Notes: generated from the letters alone by a model not told the origin. A stretch of 64,000 nucleotides of DNA from an uncultured Eubacterium sp. (GCA_910580075.1 CAJTVR010000001.1:4761-68760); one strand, 5' to 3'. Shown: positions 25,421-35,614, counted from the first letter of the stretch. Program-made: numbers and translations.

Positions 25421-25507
25421 GTATAACAAGCCTTTGAAAATCACTCAAGTAGTTTACGCGCATCTTAAGAAAACATTAAAACTTTTAAGAGAATTTTGTT
25501 AAAATCT

Positions 25508-26239
25508 TTATGTTTTTTTAAGTTTCCGGCAAGAATTCAGCCCCTTTTTTCCACATCCCCAGACCGCATAAAGAATTACAAATATAAGTGTCTGCGCATA
25601 CAAGATCGTTCCTCCGCTGATCAGATCTGATGCAAACTGTCTGTTATTGGCATATCCAAGCCAGTGAATTCTGCTGGTCATATAATAAAGCACTGATGTA
25701 AATCCCAGTCCGTGCAGCGTCAGCATATAGACTTCTTCTTTTTTCTTCCATATATTTTTAAAACAGCATAAGCAAATGATTCCATAAACAAGCACTGTCA
25801 CAGCTTGATATGCGTTTACAACATACATCCCGATTCCGTCGGTCTCAGACATCACCGCCAGCCATGTACCGGATGCTGTCACAAAAAGAGTGCAGAAAAT
25901 AAACAGCAGATTCCTCCGGTCCGAAAACCTCACAATATACGGCCTCTTTACAAACACGATTCCAAAAATAAAATACATAGTGTTTAAAAACAGTGCAAAA
26001 TACAAAAATGGATACCCGTTTTCTTCGCAGACCTTAAATATTCTGATTTCTGCCAGTATGCGCAAAAGCGTTACACAAAAAAACAGGCAGAAACTACGGT
26101 GAAAAGAAACGGTAATGGCAGTTACATCATGTATGCTGTCCTTTTTCAAGCCAAATGAAATATAATGCGTATCTCCCTCTGTGTGTCCTTGTTCTTCTTT
26201 ATGGTTTGTTTTTTTATGAGAAATGTCTTGAAACATCAT
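25508..26239 (-). CDS. Multi-pass membrane protein of unknown function
   Basis: A 243-residue protein. The first ~45 residues are polar and His-rich (KKTNHKEEQGHTEGDTHY); then come about six hydrophobic helices, including SFCLFFCVTLLRIL and GIVFVKRPYIV. No family was recognised. The start at 26239 has GGAGGAGAAG upstream. It lies 16 bases downstream of the anti-sigma-like gene on the same strand and is probably the third gene of that operon. Confidence 0.6.
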   Translation of the reverse strand: MMFQDISHKKTNHKEEQGHTEGDTHYISFGLKKDSIHDVTAITVSFHRSFCLFFCVTLLRILAEIRIFKVCEENGYPFLYFALFLNTMYFIFGIVFVKRPYIVRFSDRRNLLFIFCTLFVTASGTWLAVMSETDGIGMYVVNAYQAVTVLVYGIICLCCFKNIWKKKEEVYMLTLHGLGFTSVLYYMTSRIHWLGYANNRQFASDLISGGTILYAQTLIFVILYAVWGCGKKGLNSCRKLKKT

Positions 26240-26255
26240 AGCTTCTCCTCCTTTT

Positions 26256-26942
26256 TTATGAATCTTTTTCCGTCATTCTGACCCCTTGTGCAGTTTTCAG
26301 CATTTCTTCCTTCGACAGCCTGCCCTGCAGTTTAAATACTGTATTCTCATCCTGCGACAGCCATATCATAACGCTGTCTTCGTCTTCCATGACTGCCTCA
26401 TAACAGTAAAAAAATCGTCCATCCTCCTGTTTTAATACAGAAAAATCCCTGCTTTTATGGTCCACGGTAATAGAAGCATTTGCAGACATATAATCAAATA
26501 AAAGCACCCCCCCTCTTCCATCAGAATACTGCATTGAGCCTGCATCATCCACTGACACTTTATAACCGGACGGCACATATGCAGGTTCGTATTTCAAAAC
26601 AGCCCGCATCCTGTCATCTTCGTCAAACCGGAATATTGTATAATTTTTAAATCTGGTCATAACTTCATGGCTGCAGCTCGCCACCTGATAAGGATGTGAA
26701 GCAGCTATATAAAAAACCAGCGCTGCTGCTGCCGCTGTTATGCCCCGTATTCTGGCATGACGCACCTTTTGACGTTCCAAAGCGCATAACCGCTGCATCC
26801 TGGCATAAAAGTTTTCTGACAGCTTATATCTGTCATAAAATTCCATATTTTCCGGCAGCTGCTTTAACTCCGTTTCCTGCATCTTTGCGATAAGCTCCGT
26901 CCATCCGTTGTTTCCTGCATTAAAATCTTTCATATCCGGCAT
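26256..26942 (-). CDS. Probable anti-sigma factor with C-terminal DUF4367-like domain
   Basis: A 228-residue protein. The cytoplasmic N-terminus (LPENMEFYDRYKLSENFYAR) is followed by one membrane helix (about residues 67-82) and an extracytoplasmic domain with YEPAYVPSGYKV and YSDGRGGVLLFDY, resembling DUF4367. Its start lies 23 bases inside the sigma-factor gene, so translation is coupled. Gene order supports membrane sequestration of the sigma factor; the signal is unknown. Confidence 0.75.
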   Translation of the reverse strand: MPDMKDFNAGNNGWTELIAKMQETELKQLPENMEFYDRYKLSENFYARMQRLCALERQKVRHARIRGITAAAAALVFYIAASHPYQVASCSHEVMTRFKNYTIFRFDEDDRMRAVLKYEPAYVPSGYKVSVDDAGSMQYSDGRGGVLLFDYMSANASITVDHKSRDFSVLKQEDGRFFYCYEAVMEDEDSVMIWLSQDENTVFKLQGRLSKEEMLKTAQGVRMTEKDS

Positions 26943-27474
26943 GATCCAGCAATTCCCTCATTTTCTTTCTGGCACGGTACAGCCGCATTTCTGTCGTTTT
27001 TACAGAAATTCCCAGCTGTCTTGCAATTTCATGGTTATCATATTCATAATAATACTTCAGATAAAGCACTGTTTTTAACACTTCCGGCAGCTGCTCTAAT
27101 ATCCTTTGTATCTGCTCAGCTCCCTCTTTTTTCTGCATATGGCCTTCCGGATCTAAATTTTCATCCGTCTGATACAGTACCAGCTGCTCTAATTCCTCTT
27201 CTCCAAAGCGCTTCTGCCTGCGCAGAATATCGATACATTTATTTTTCACAGCCGTAATACACAGCCCCGTCATTTGATTCTCAGACAGCCCGCAGTACCG
27301 GTCCAGGTTTTCTGCAATGCTTAAAAAAGCTTCATGGACTGCATTTTCTGCATCCATCTGATGCTTTAATATCCCGATTGCAATATGGTACATTTTTAAA
27401 TAATTATCTTCGTAGATATTTTCAAACAGGCATGCATGCCGTTCTTTTTTTCTCTGAAATCTGTGGTCTGACAT
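26920..27474 (-). CDS. ECF-type sigma factor
   Basis: A 184-residue sigma-70 family protein. Region 2 has YHIAIGILKHQMDAENAVHE and region 4 has LYLKYYYEYDNHEIARQLG followed by VKTTEMRLYRARKKMR. The start at 27474 is chosen because AAAAGGAAAATCC precedes it; the frame is open upstream to 27651 with a sequence unlike a sigma factor. It is cotranscribed with the overlapping anti-sigma gene. Confidence 0.85.
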   Translation of the reverse strand: MSDHRFQRKKERHACLFENIYEDNYLKMYHIAIGILKHQMDAENAVHEAFLSIAENLDRYCGLSENQMTGLCITAVKNKCIDILRRQKRFGEEELEQLVLYQTDENLDPEGHMQKKEGAEQIQRILEQLPEVLKTVLYLKYYYEYDNHEIARQLGISVKTTEMRLYRARKKMRELLDHAGYERF

Positions 27475-27609
27475 GGATTTTCCTTTTTCGTATTTACTGT
27501 CTGAGACTGCATAACGCGGATGCTTTCGAAAGCGATTGCTGTGTTTTTTATGCTTCTGATTAAGAAACGCAGAAGGGAGCAGATTCTCTACAACATTTTG
27601 GTGACTTTT

Positions 27610-27750
27610 TCTACTTTTAATGACCCGGACGCCTCCCCCCAAACAGCACAACAGCCTCCCGGACGCAATACATCCGAAAGGCCGTCACCGGCACCGGTCC
27701 AGCACCCGCTCAGGGTACCGGACTTAAGAACCGGAAAAATAAAATTTTAA
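27610..27750. other. GC-rich intergenic stretch with short inverted repeats
   Basis: Between the sigma-factor start and the end of the ABC permease gene. It contains ACCGGACTTAAGAACCGG-type palindromes and CACCGGCACCGGT. It may include the terminator of the ABC operon, but no clear stem with a T-tract is visible. No gene seen. Confidence 0.3.
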
Positions 27751-27776
27751 AATCTATGCAGCCAGCACCTTCACCG

Positions 27777-28595
27777 CTACTTAACTGCCCCCGTAATTCC
27801 TTCTGCAAAACTCTTCTGCAGACAGAAGAAAATAATAACCGTCGGAACCGTGCACAAGGTTACGCCGAGCATCAGCGCTCCATAGTCAGTATAATGCCCT
27901 TCTTTTAAATTTGCAATGAGCATCGGCATTGTCATCATGGTTTCATCTGACATAATTACTTTTGGCCACAGATAGCTGTTCCATGCATTCATAAATGTAA
28001 TGGTCATTGCCGCCGCATAGGTAGAGCGCATCGTCGGTATAAACATGCGAAAGAAAATTGAAATTTCATTTAGCCCGTCTATTCTTGCTGCTTCAATGAT
28101 ATCATGCGGAAACGACCTTGCGCTCTGGCGGAACATCATGATTAAAAACGGCGTGGAAAGGGTTGGCAGGATAAATCCAAGTGTGGTGTTTAAAAGATTC
28201 GCGTTTGAAAACATCTGAAACAGCGGAATCATTGTGGATGCAAAAGGCACCATCATAGCTAACAGGATAATGCTCATAACCGTATCTTTCGCCTTGTCAT
28301 GAAAAATTTCAAATCCATATCCGGCCAGGGAGCAGATCAATAACGAAACCGCTGTCAGTACAATTGCATACCGGAACGAATTGAACATGGAAAGCCCGAC
28401 ATCCTGTGCTGCGGTCAGATTCCGAAAATTTTCAGCCAGATGCATTCCCGGCAGCAGCCTGCCTTTTACAACGTCAATGCTTTTATTTGTAGCTGCAGTC
28501 AGCATCCATAAAAGCGGGAATACGGAAATGAGTGAAAAAACAGTTAAAAATGAATATAATAAAAAGGATTTTCTCTTGCTAATCACGCTTATCAC
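27777..28595 (-). CDS. Carbohydrate ABC transporter permease, MalG type
   Basis: A 272-residue permease with six helices. The EAA loop is EAARIDGLNEISIFFRMFIP, where the ATPase docks. It is the last gene of a binding protein-permease-permease operon and overlaps the upstream permease by 17 bases. As usual for CUT1 importers in this group no ATPase is encoded here; a shared MsmX-type ATPase is expected elsewhere. The sugar is not evident. Confidence 0.9.
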   Translation of the reverse strand: MISVISKRKSFLLYSFLTVFSLISVFPLLWMLTAATNKSIDVVKGRLLPGMHLAENFRNLTAAQDVGLSMFNSFRYAIVLTAVSLLICSLAGYGFEIFHDKAKDTVMSIILLAMMVPFASTMIPLFQMFSNANLLNTTLGFILPTLSTPFLIMMFRQSARSFPHDIIEAARIDGLNEISIFFRMFIPTMRSTYAAAMTITFMNAWNSYLWPKVIMSDETMMTMPMLIANLKEGHYTDYGALMLGVTLCTVPTVIIFFCLQKSFAEGITGAVK

Positions 28596-29466
28596 CTGCT
28601 TTCATCTGAATAAATGCCAGCACTGCCACCAGAATCAGTATAAAATAGGACATAGCTGCTGCATAGCCAAAATTCGGCACATATTTAAACGACACATTAT
28701 AAATATAATGAGACATGGTAATCGTTGCATTCGCCGGCCCGCCGTTTGTAAGATTTACGGATTCGTCAAACAGCTGCAGCGTTCCGTTTGTGGACATAAT
28801 GGCTGTTAAAAGAATCGTCGGCTTTAGCAGAGGCACGGTAATTCTCCAGAATGTCTGCATGGGAGAAGCTCCGTCAATTTTGGCTGCTTCATATACGGAA
28901 TATTCAATATTCTGCAGGGCTGACAGATAAAACACCATGTTATATCCCGTCCATCTCCAGATGAGTGCAAGAATGATAATCACCCTGGCGCTTCCTGCAT
29001 GTCCTAGAAAATTATAACCTGTATTTAATATACCAAGTTTTATCAGAACTGTGTTAACAAAACCATCCACAGCAAACAGCGAGCGGAAAATCAGCGCGCT
29101 GGATACAAGTGTGGTTGCACATGGAAGGAAAATTGCTGTACGAAACATCCCTTTAAACTTTAAATCCTTATTATTCAGCGCTGAAGCCAGAATCATCGCC
29201 AGCACAAGCATAATCGGAACCTGAATCAGCAGATAAAAGAAATTGTTTTTCAGTGCCTGGATAAATACGCCGTCTTCAAACATCCGCACATAATTATACA
29301 GCCCCGACCAGCCCATTCCTTCTCCGATTCCTGTTTTTAAGGACAGAATCAGGCTCTGTACCATTGGCACAAAACTCATGAATACGATTAACAGGACTGC
29401 CGGAGTCAGGAATGCCCAGCCGTTTAGATTCTGTCTCTGGCTCAGAGTGAGTCGTTTTTTATTCAT
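28579..29466 (-). CDS. Carbohydrate ABC transporter permease, MalF type
   Basis: A 295-residue permease with six helices. The EAA loop reads YEAAKIDGASPMQTFWRITV. The N-terminus is short, as in oligosaccharide importers of the CUT1 class. It follows the binding-protein gene by 22 bases and overlaps the MalG-type gene. Confidence 0.9.
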   Translation of the reverse strand: MNKKRLTLSQRQNLNGWAFLTPAVLLIVFMSFVPMVQSLILSLKTGIGEGMGWSGLYNYVRMFEDGVFIQALKNNFFYLLIQVPIMLVLAMILASALNNKDLKFKGMFRTAIFLPCATTLVSSALIFRSLFAVDGFVNTVLIKLGILNTGYNFLGHAGSARVIIILALIWRWTGYNMVFYLSALQNIEYSVYEAAKIDGASPMQTFWRITVPLLKPTILLTAIMSTNGTLQLFDESVNLTNGGPANATITMSHYIYNVSFKYVPNFGYAAAMSYFILILVAVLAFIQMKAGDKRD

Positions 29467-29488
29467 CTGATGCTCCTTTCCAGACGGT

Positions 29489-30805
29489 CTATCTGCCCAT
29501 TGTAAATTTTACCGTATCTTGCGCTGTCTGCAGTTCGGTATCGATATCCGAGCCTCCCATGACATTCGTAATCGCGGTCGCCACTGCGTCCCTTGCCTCA
29601 TAATAATAGGCTCCGGTATGTACGGAAGGCACTTTCCCTGCATACTCTGTAATTTTGCTGAATACCGTATCATTACCGAAATACTCGCTTGGTTCACCGT
29701 ACTTTTCGCTTTCCGCCGCTGGCAGGTATGTAGAAAGCGCACCGCTTGGAAGAATATTTTCCCAAAATTCCACACTTCCGGCAAACGTAGCAGCCAGGAA
29801 ATCTTCTGCCAGCTTCGTTTTCGCACTGTCTGCACAGACTGCCCAGGTTGAACCTCCGTTATTGGAATAATTGGTCGCATCGTCTATGCCGGTCAGTCTC
29901 GGCATATTCGTAACTGCCCAGTTTCCGGCCTGCTCCTCTGACGCCTGGATCGCCCCCATAATCCAGCAGCCGTTAATCGTCCCGGCAACTGTATCGTTAT
30001 TCATGCTTCCTATATACTGGTCAGAATCATTGACTTCCACCAGCACGCCAGATTCCACTAGTTTTTTATAAATTTCCAGTGTTGCCTTTATTTTTTCATT
30101 GCCCGCAATAAACGGATTTCCCTGGTCGTCAAACATGCTTCCTCCGGCTGACTGCAAAATCATGACAATGACATCCGATTCGCCTCCCAGACACGACAGC
30201 AGCGGCTTTCCTGTCTTTTCTAACACAATTTTTCCCTGTGCTATATAATCCTCCCATGTAATGTCCGTAAAGTCATCCACCGTAAATCCCGCCTGTTTTA
30301 GAATATCTGTCCGGTAACATGCTATGACAGCTCCGTTATCAAACGGTACACCGTAATTTTTTCCATCCACCGTAGAATAAGCTGTCTTTGCTTCTGCAAA
30401 CTGCGTAAAATCAATCTCCGAATCTGTCAGGTCTGCAAATGCCTTCGGATAACTCAGAACATTTTTTTGGAAAGCATTATCCTGCATCAGCAGAATATCC
30501 GGCAGGCTGTCAGTCTTTCCAGAAGTCACGGCCGTCGTCAGCTTGGTCTGCAGATCGTTCCACGGCGTTTCTATGACATTCAGCTGAAACTGCGGATGAT
30601 CCTTTTGATAGACCTTTTCCGCTTCCTTCATCGCATAGATATTAAATGTCGGGTCCCAGCACCATACAGTCAGAGACTCCTCTAAATCTGCTTCTGTGCC
30701 GTTCGTGCTTCCTTCCTTGTCTCCGGCCCCGTTTCCTCCTGCACATGCAGCCAGCGATACCGCCATGACTGCTGCCAGTATTCCTGCCATTACTTTCTTT
30801 TTCAT
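29489..30805 (-). CDS. Extracellular sugar-binding lipoprotein of ABC importer
   Basis: A 438-residue family 1 solute-binding protein. The signal peptide ends in the lipobox SLAACAGG. LTVWCWDPTFN begins the mature domain, and NGGSTWAVCADSAK is typical of the ligand-cleft region. It is the first gene of the transporter operon and starts with AAAGGAGGACGGGT upstream. The two-component system just upstream probably controls it. Confidence 0.9.
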   Translation of the reverse strand: MKKKVMAGILAAVMAVSLAACAGGNGAGDKEGSTNGTEADLEESLTVWCWDPTFNIYAMKEAEKVYQKDHPQFQLNVIETPWNDLQTKLTTAVTSGKTDSLPDILLMQDNAFQKNVLSYPKAFADLTDSEIDFTQFAEAKTAYSTVDGKNYGVPFDNGAVIACYRTDILKQAGFTVDDFTDITWEDYIAQGKIVLEKTGKPLLSCLGGESDVIVMILQSAGGSMFDDQGNPFIAGNEKIKATLEIYKKLVESGVLVEVNDSDQYIGSMNNDTVAGTINGCWIMGAIQASEEQAGNWAVTNMPRLTGIDDATNYSNNGGSTWAVCADSAKTKLAEDFLAATFAGSVEFWENILPSGALSTYLPAAESEKYGEPSEYFGNDTVFSKITEYAGKVPSVHTGAYYYEARDAVATAITNVMGGSDIDTELQTAQDTVKFTMGR

Positions 30806-30852
30806 ATACCCGTCCTCCTTTATTTTTGGTACATTCTGACTATAGCATATAT

Positions 30853-30928
30853 AAAAACAGCCCCGGTATTAGAGATTTCATATAAATCTGTATAAAATTC
30901 AGATTTTAGAAATTCCTTCTGCCGGGGC
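30853..30928 (-). terminator. Terminator after the two-component operon
   Basis: On the minus strand GCCCCGG (30922-30928) pairs with CCGGGGC (30860-30866), with smaller pairing in the loop, then TGTTTTTA. It separates the regulatory operon from the transporter operon. Confidence 0.7.
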
Positions 30929-30940
30929 CTTATCACCGTT

Positions 30941-32734
30941 TCACATTATGTTACAGGATTCATCCTGATTCATCTCTTCGTATGGAATTTTTACACGGAC
31001 TGTCGTACCGCAGTCTTTGCTGCTTTCAATCTGCACGCCATATCCGATTCCGTAAATGAGCTTGAGCCGCTCATCGATATTCCGGATTCCGATTCCGGTA
31101 AAATGCTCTTTCCTTCCTGCGCCGGACATCATGCCCGCAGCACGCTCTGCAGGCATTCCGGTTCCGTCGTCTGCCGTTTCTATCAGCAGCCAGTCTCCTT
31201 TCCTTTGTACAAGCACATTAATATTGCCATGTCTCTCGTCAGGAAATGCATGGAAAAATGCGTTTTCGATAAAAGGCTGCAGGATCATTTTCGGTATTTT
31301 TGCATTTCTGCACGACTCCTGTATATAAAATTCTACCTGAATTTTATTTCCATAACGGGCTTTATTGATCTTTACATAATTTTTAAGGTTTATTTCCTCC
31401 TGCCCGATGGTGATAAATTCGTCTGCATTGCTTATCGTATTTCGCAAAAGTGCCGTAAACGCATCCAGCATTTCTACGGATTTTTTACTGTTTCCTTTCA
31501 TAACCAGCCATTTAATGCCTGTTAGCGTATTGTATATATAATGCGGATTAATCTGCATCTGCAGCGCATACAGTTCTGCTGCACGCTTGGCCTTTTCTGT
31601 CTCCATCACCCGCTGTATATAATGTCTTAAATCCATAATCATTTCATTATACGTCTGCGACAGTTCACGGATCTCATCCGTACCCTCTACCGGCACCTGT
31701 TCGCCAAAATCGCGCTTTTTCTGCTCCCGCATGCTGATGCAGAGACGGTAAAGCGGCTGTGTCTGGCGGCGTACCAGTATAAAAATAAGTGAAATAATCC
31801 CCGCTGCTATCAAAACAGCCGTTGCAATATTGCGGTACAGGTCATATTCCTCATAAAAAGTACTTTTAGCATTGACAACGCCTGCGATTACAAAATCCGA
31901 GTTCGTAAACTGCTGCACCAGATAATGAATACAGCTGCCGTTTTCTCTGAGAGATGTATGATAAATCCGGCTTTTTTTTGCCTTTTCCACAATATCCAGA
32001 AGATGATTTAAGGACGCGTCCCCGTTTTCAAAATAACACGGATTATTTGCAGATATAACTTCATTGGAATGATTCAGCACTACAATATCGCTGTTTCCAG
32101 TCAGAAAATAGTCATAAAAACTGCGGATCTCAGACTCTTTGATCATAAGATACACATAACCTGTAATTTCATCTGACTGGTTTTGAATCGCACGGCAGGC
32201 AATGATCACCGGCTGGTTTTTCATTGTATTTGTAAATCCGTTTTCCATATACTTGCAGGCCAGATGTCCCGGATGCTCTGCGGCCTCTTTTGTCACCGGA
32301 TAAGCGCCGATTTCCGAAAGCGGCACGCTGATAATATCTGCATAATTATATATAAAACTCTTTCCGCTGCATCCAGCCAGAAAAAGCGTCACATTGTCAT
32401 ACTCCCGGATTTTTGTCTCTTTCACCCGCATCTGCATCTGGTATACAATCTGCTGCTCCCTTGCGGTATCAAACCTGTCTGAAGCAAGATAAGCGCGCAC
32501 TGCTTCGTCGTCTGCCACAGTTTTCGCAATTTCTGCAAAATCAGTATAAAGCTGATAAAACCGTTCCTCAATCTGTCCAAATATTTTCCCCTGTGAATCT
32601 GAAAACATATCCGTAAAAATCTGCTCGGAGGAATAGATATTGATATAGGAAAGGCTGACGGCGAGTATAACCACGCCTGCCAGTACAGACATTGCCAGTT
32701 TTATAAACAGGCTGTTTAAATGTAATTTTTTCAT
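30941..32734 (-). CDS. LytS/YesM-type sensor histidine kinase
   Basis: A 597-residue kinase from an ATG at 32734 that overlaps the regulator stop (ATGA). An N-terminal membrane helix (SLFIKLAMSVLAGVVILAVS), a ~270-residue extracellular domain, a second helix (TAVLIAAGIISLIFILV) and a HAMP linker lead to the His_kinase motif NPHYIYNTLTGIKWL and an ATPase domain with TADDGTGMP. YesM-type kinases respond to sugars with a cognate AraC-type regulator. Gene order ties it to the neighbouring importer. Confidence 0.9.
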   Translation of the reverse strand: MKKLHLNSLFIKLAMSVLAGVVILAVSLSYINIYSSEQIFTDMFSDSQGKIFGQIEERFYQLYTDFAEIAKTVADDEAVRAYLASDRFDTAREQQIVYQMQMRVKETKIREYDNVTLFLAGCSGKSFIYNYADIISVPLSEIGAYPVTKEAAEHPGHLACKYMENGFTNTMKNQPVIIACRAIQNQSDEITGYVYLMIKESEIRSFYDYFLTGNSDIVVLNHSNEVISANNPCYFENGDASLNHLLDIVEKAKKSRIYHTSLRENGSCIHYLVQQFTNSDFVIAGVVNAKSTFYEEYDLYRNIATAVLIAAGIISLIFILVRRQTQPLYRLCISMREQKKRDFGEQVPVEGTDEIRELSQTYNEMIMDLRHYIQRVMETEKAKRAAELYALQMQINPHYIYNTLTGIKWLVMKGNSKKSVEMLDAFTALLRNTISNADEFITIGQEEINLKNYVKINKARYGNKIQVEFYIQESCRNAKIPKMILQPFIENAFFHAFPDERHGNINVLVQRKGDWLLIETADDGTGMPAERAAGMMSGAGRKEHFTGIGIRNIDERLKLIYGIGYGVQIESSKDCGTTVRVKIPYEEMNQDESCNIM

Positions 32735-34263
32735 TCTGCTTTCCTGTCTGCTTTTCCAGACTGGCGCTTCCACTGGGCGGGAGTCTTGCCCGTCTGGTTT
32801 TTAAAGATTCTTGAAAAATAGCTGGGATCTGAATACCCTGTCCGCTCGCTGACCTGTGCAATCGTGCATGACGTAGATTTCAGCAGCTCACAGGCCTTTT
32901 CTATGCAAATCCGGTTCAGGTATTCGGAAAAACTCCTTCCTGTCTTTTTATTAAAATACGTAGACAGGTAATTATAATTATAATTAAATTTTTTTGCCAC
33001 CTGTTTCAGTTCCAGTTCCTGTGCATAATTTTGTTCAATATACTGTTTGATTTCGTTTAACCTGCTGTCTGCATAGGATTTCCTGTCGCACTCCCTGTCC
33101 AGATCCTCTATCATAATTTCCATCTGCTTTTTAAAATCCTGTACATAGCGGCAGTGATCGATTTTCCGAAAAAAGTCTGATTTATTTGCACTCATCTCCC
33201 CGTCTGCCTTTTCTTTTTCCAATAAAAAATTATAAATCAGATTTTTTGCCGTGTTCTTTAACAGATATTCCTCAGCCGTGCAGTTACACATATATGTCAC
33301 ATAGGCTTCCAGCTGTTTGAGTGCTTCTTTAAAGCTGCGGTATTTTAACAGTTCTGTATACTGCTCGTAGGAAAAACGTTCGGCCTTTCTGCATCTTCTT
33401 GCCTGGGCGGCACATAAAAACGGCGTTCCTTTATAATAAAATTTTAAATCAAATAAATCACATCCGCGCTGATAACTGTTTTTCAGCCCCTCCATCCCAT
33501 GAAACAGTGTCCCGTATATCCAAAAGCTTCCCGGCCTGTAACAGTTTAGTTTGTGAACGCACTGTTTTGCCTGTGCAAGCATATGTTCTTCATCCCGGAC
33601 CCGGTAATTGAGAATCATAACACACACGTCCCCGCCCGCAAGCAGTACTTCTATTTCAAAATCTGTCTGACCCTTCCAGTAATCCTCAATAAAGCGGACC
33701 AGTCCCATCCCGTCTTCTAATCTTCCCGTCTGCCCGATGCTGTCTTTGGATAGCAGCAGGCGGCAGTTTGTATACGGAAAGCGCTGGCTGAAGTCTCCGT
33801 CTTTTAAATCTGTCTCATATCCATTCAGATAACGGATCAATTTTTCGTTTATGGAAGTCTCTTTCTTTTTTTCCAGCTGCATACCCGGAATCGTGCCAGC
33901 CGCACGCCCGAGCATGTCTAACAGCTCTTCAGAATTCAGCGACGGCTTTAAAATATAATCGCATGCCCCGTTTAGCAGCGTTTTCTTTACATATTCAAAA
34001 TCATCATAACTGCTCAGCATAATCAGTTTTACCTTTGGAAAACGTTTTTTTACGATGACAGCAAACTCCATGCCGTCTAACACTGGCATTACAATATCTG
34101 CAAGCACAATATCCGGCTGGTGTTCTTCAATCATCAAAAGTCCCTCTTCCCCGTTTGCTGCTTCCCCTACAAGCAGATATCCTTCTTTTTCCCATTCGAT
34201 CATGTGCCGGATCCCCTGGCGCATCATGCATTCATCATCCACAATCAAAACTTTGCAGTACAT
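32731..34263 (-). CDS. AraC-type response regulator (YesN family)
   Basis: A 510-residue regulator. The receiver domain has IVDDE and Asp56 in VLADIVMPVLDG. A long central region follows (~130-400). The C-terminal AraC DNA-binding domain has NRICIEKACELLKSTSCTI and GYSDPSYFSRIFKNQTGKTP. It is partner of the overlapping kinase and the likely activator of the importer operon and of the binding-protein gene upstream. Confidence 0.9.
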   Translation of the reverse strand: MYCKVLIVDDECMMRQGIRHMIEWEKEGYLLVGEAANGEEGLLMIEEHQPDIVLADIVMPVLDGMEFAVIVKKRFPKVKLIMLSSYDDFEYVKKTLLNGACDYILKPSLNSEELLDMLGRAAGTIPGMQLEKKKETSINEKLIRYLNGYETDLKDGDFSQRFPYTNCRLLLSKDSIGQTGRLEDGMGLVRFIEDYWKGQTDFEIEVLLAGGDVCVMILNYRVRDEEHMLAQAKQCVHKLNCYRPGSFWIYGTLFHGMEGLKNSYQRGCDLFDLKFYYKGTPFLCAAQARRCRKAERFSYEQYTELLKYRSFKEALKQLEAYVTYMCNCTAEEYLLKNTAKNLIYNFLLEKEKADGEMSANKSDFFRKIDHCRYVQDFKKQMEIMIEDLDRECDRKSYADSRLNEIKQYIEQNYAQELELKQVAKKFNYNYNYLSTYFNKKTGRSFSEYLNRICIEKACELLKSTSCTIAQVSERTGYSDPSYFSRIFKNQTGKTPAQWKRQSGKADRKAE

Positions 34264-34297
34264 AAAACTCCCCCCTGTCTTCGTGTATTGCAGCCAT

Positions 34298-35614
34298 TTA
34301 AAATTTTAACTGCCCGTATTCTCTCTGGTATTCAGCAAGCACCTCTTCGATGTCTCGTCCTGCTAATACCTGCTGCATTGCCTCGGCTGCAATCTCTTCA
34401 GCCTTATAAGTATCAGTCCCGTAATTAACGGAAGGAATCCTATTTGTCCAGTAAATTAAATCCTGATAAATCATCTGACTGCCATAAAACGGCTGCCCGG
34501 ACTGATATGCCATGCTCTTTTGTGCTGATTTTAACGCACTGAGCAGGTGAATTTTTTCTGCCAGCCTGTCCATCAGCCCTGTATCTGATGCAAAAGTCTC
34601 GCCCAGAAAATGCCTGGCTTCCCCCGCCATGCCTGCATATTTTAAAACATACCAGCAGCTTCCTCCGATTGACGAAGCGTTGACAGACGCTTCACAGTTT
34701 TTCATCCTCGGAACTTCTGCCATGCGCCACAGTCCTTTCTGGGATTCTTCTTCTAAAATACTAATCGAAATCCACGATCCGGTCAGTATAGACGCTGTAT
34801 TCCCTTCCCAGAAATCATGCACAAACCGGTTCCAGTCCGCAGCTGTCAGCGCTATCCCGGCATTGACGATTTCTCTGTAAAGTCTTACCGCCTCTGCCAG
34901 AACCTGGTTGCCTTCCAGATACAGCTTTCCCTCCTCATCTGTGTACCATGCGCCCGCACTCTGAAGCATCATGCGGATCAGGGGCAGATCTGTCGGATTT
35001 ATGGATAACATTGCCATGCCGGTTGTTTCGCGTACCTTCTTTCCGACTTCTATATAGTCTTCCCACGTCAGCCTTCGCATATCCTGTTCTGTAAAGCCTG
35101 CCTTTTGAATCACGTCCAGGCGGTAAAAAAGCCCGATGGTACCGCAGTCAAAAGGAACCCCGTAAATCGTATCTCCCGCATGGTTAACACCTGTTTTGCA
35201 GGAAACAAAATCATCCTGTGATACAATACTGTTTAATGGCAGAAACTCACTCTCATAGTTTTGCAGAAAATACTGTATGCTGTAATCTTCAATCAGGACA
35301 ATATCCGGCAAAAATTTATGGCTTCCTGTAATCATTGCAGATTTAAGTCTTGCCTTAATTTCCTCCTGTGTCATGGAAACAATTTCAAATGCCGTATCCG
35401 GATAACGCTTCTGATAAGCTCTGACGGCCTCCTCTGCCGCTATGATATTGTACTTATCATCCCACGCCCAGATTTTCACCGGATTTTTCTGTTCTGAACT
35501 GCCAGGCTGTGTATATTCCCGGCTGGAAATACTGTGGAACACTGCATATACAAGAATTGCTGCAGCAGAGACTGCAAAAACCAGAAAGAGCGCCTTTTTA
35601 TGTGTCTGGTTCAT
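34298..35614 (-). CDS. Second extracellular solute-binding protein
   Basis: A 438-residue family 1 binding protein related to the one at 29489-30805 (VKIWAWDDKYNI, YGVPFDCGTIGLFYRLDVI, SIGGSCWYVL). It has an N-terminal membrane helix (ALFLVFAVSAAAILVYAVF) but no clear lipobox cysteine, so it looks membrane-anchored. It precedes the regulator and kinase in one operon. Binding proteins in this position can present sugar to the kinase; here that is inference. Confidence 0.85.
   Translation of the reverse strand: MNQTHKKALFLVFAVSAAAILVYAVFHSISSREYTQPGSSEQKNPVKIWAWDDKYNIIAAEEAVRAYQKRYPDTAFEIVSMTQEEIKARLKSAMITGSHKFLPDIVLIEDYSIQYFLQNYESEFLPLNSIVSQDDFVSCKTGVNHAGDTIYGVPFDCGTIGLFYRLDVIQKAGFTEQDMRRLTWEDYIEVGKKVRETTGMAMLSINPTDLPLIRMMLQSAGAWYTDEEGKLYLEGNQVLAEAVRLYREIVNAGIALTAADWNRFVHDFWEGNTASILTGSWISISILEEESQKGLWRMAEVPRMKNCEASVNASSIGGSCWYVLKYAGMAGEARHFLGETFASDTGLMDRLAEKIHLLSALKSAQKSMAYQSGQPFYGSQMIYQDLIYWTNRIPSVNYGTDTYKAEEIAAEAMQQVLAGRDIEEVLAEYQREYGQLKF

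Noticed and set aside
27520..27651. 59-residue N-terminal extension of the sigma factor
   Set aside because: No ribosome binding site and sequence unlike sigma factors; the ATG at 27474 has AAAAGGA upstream.
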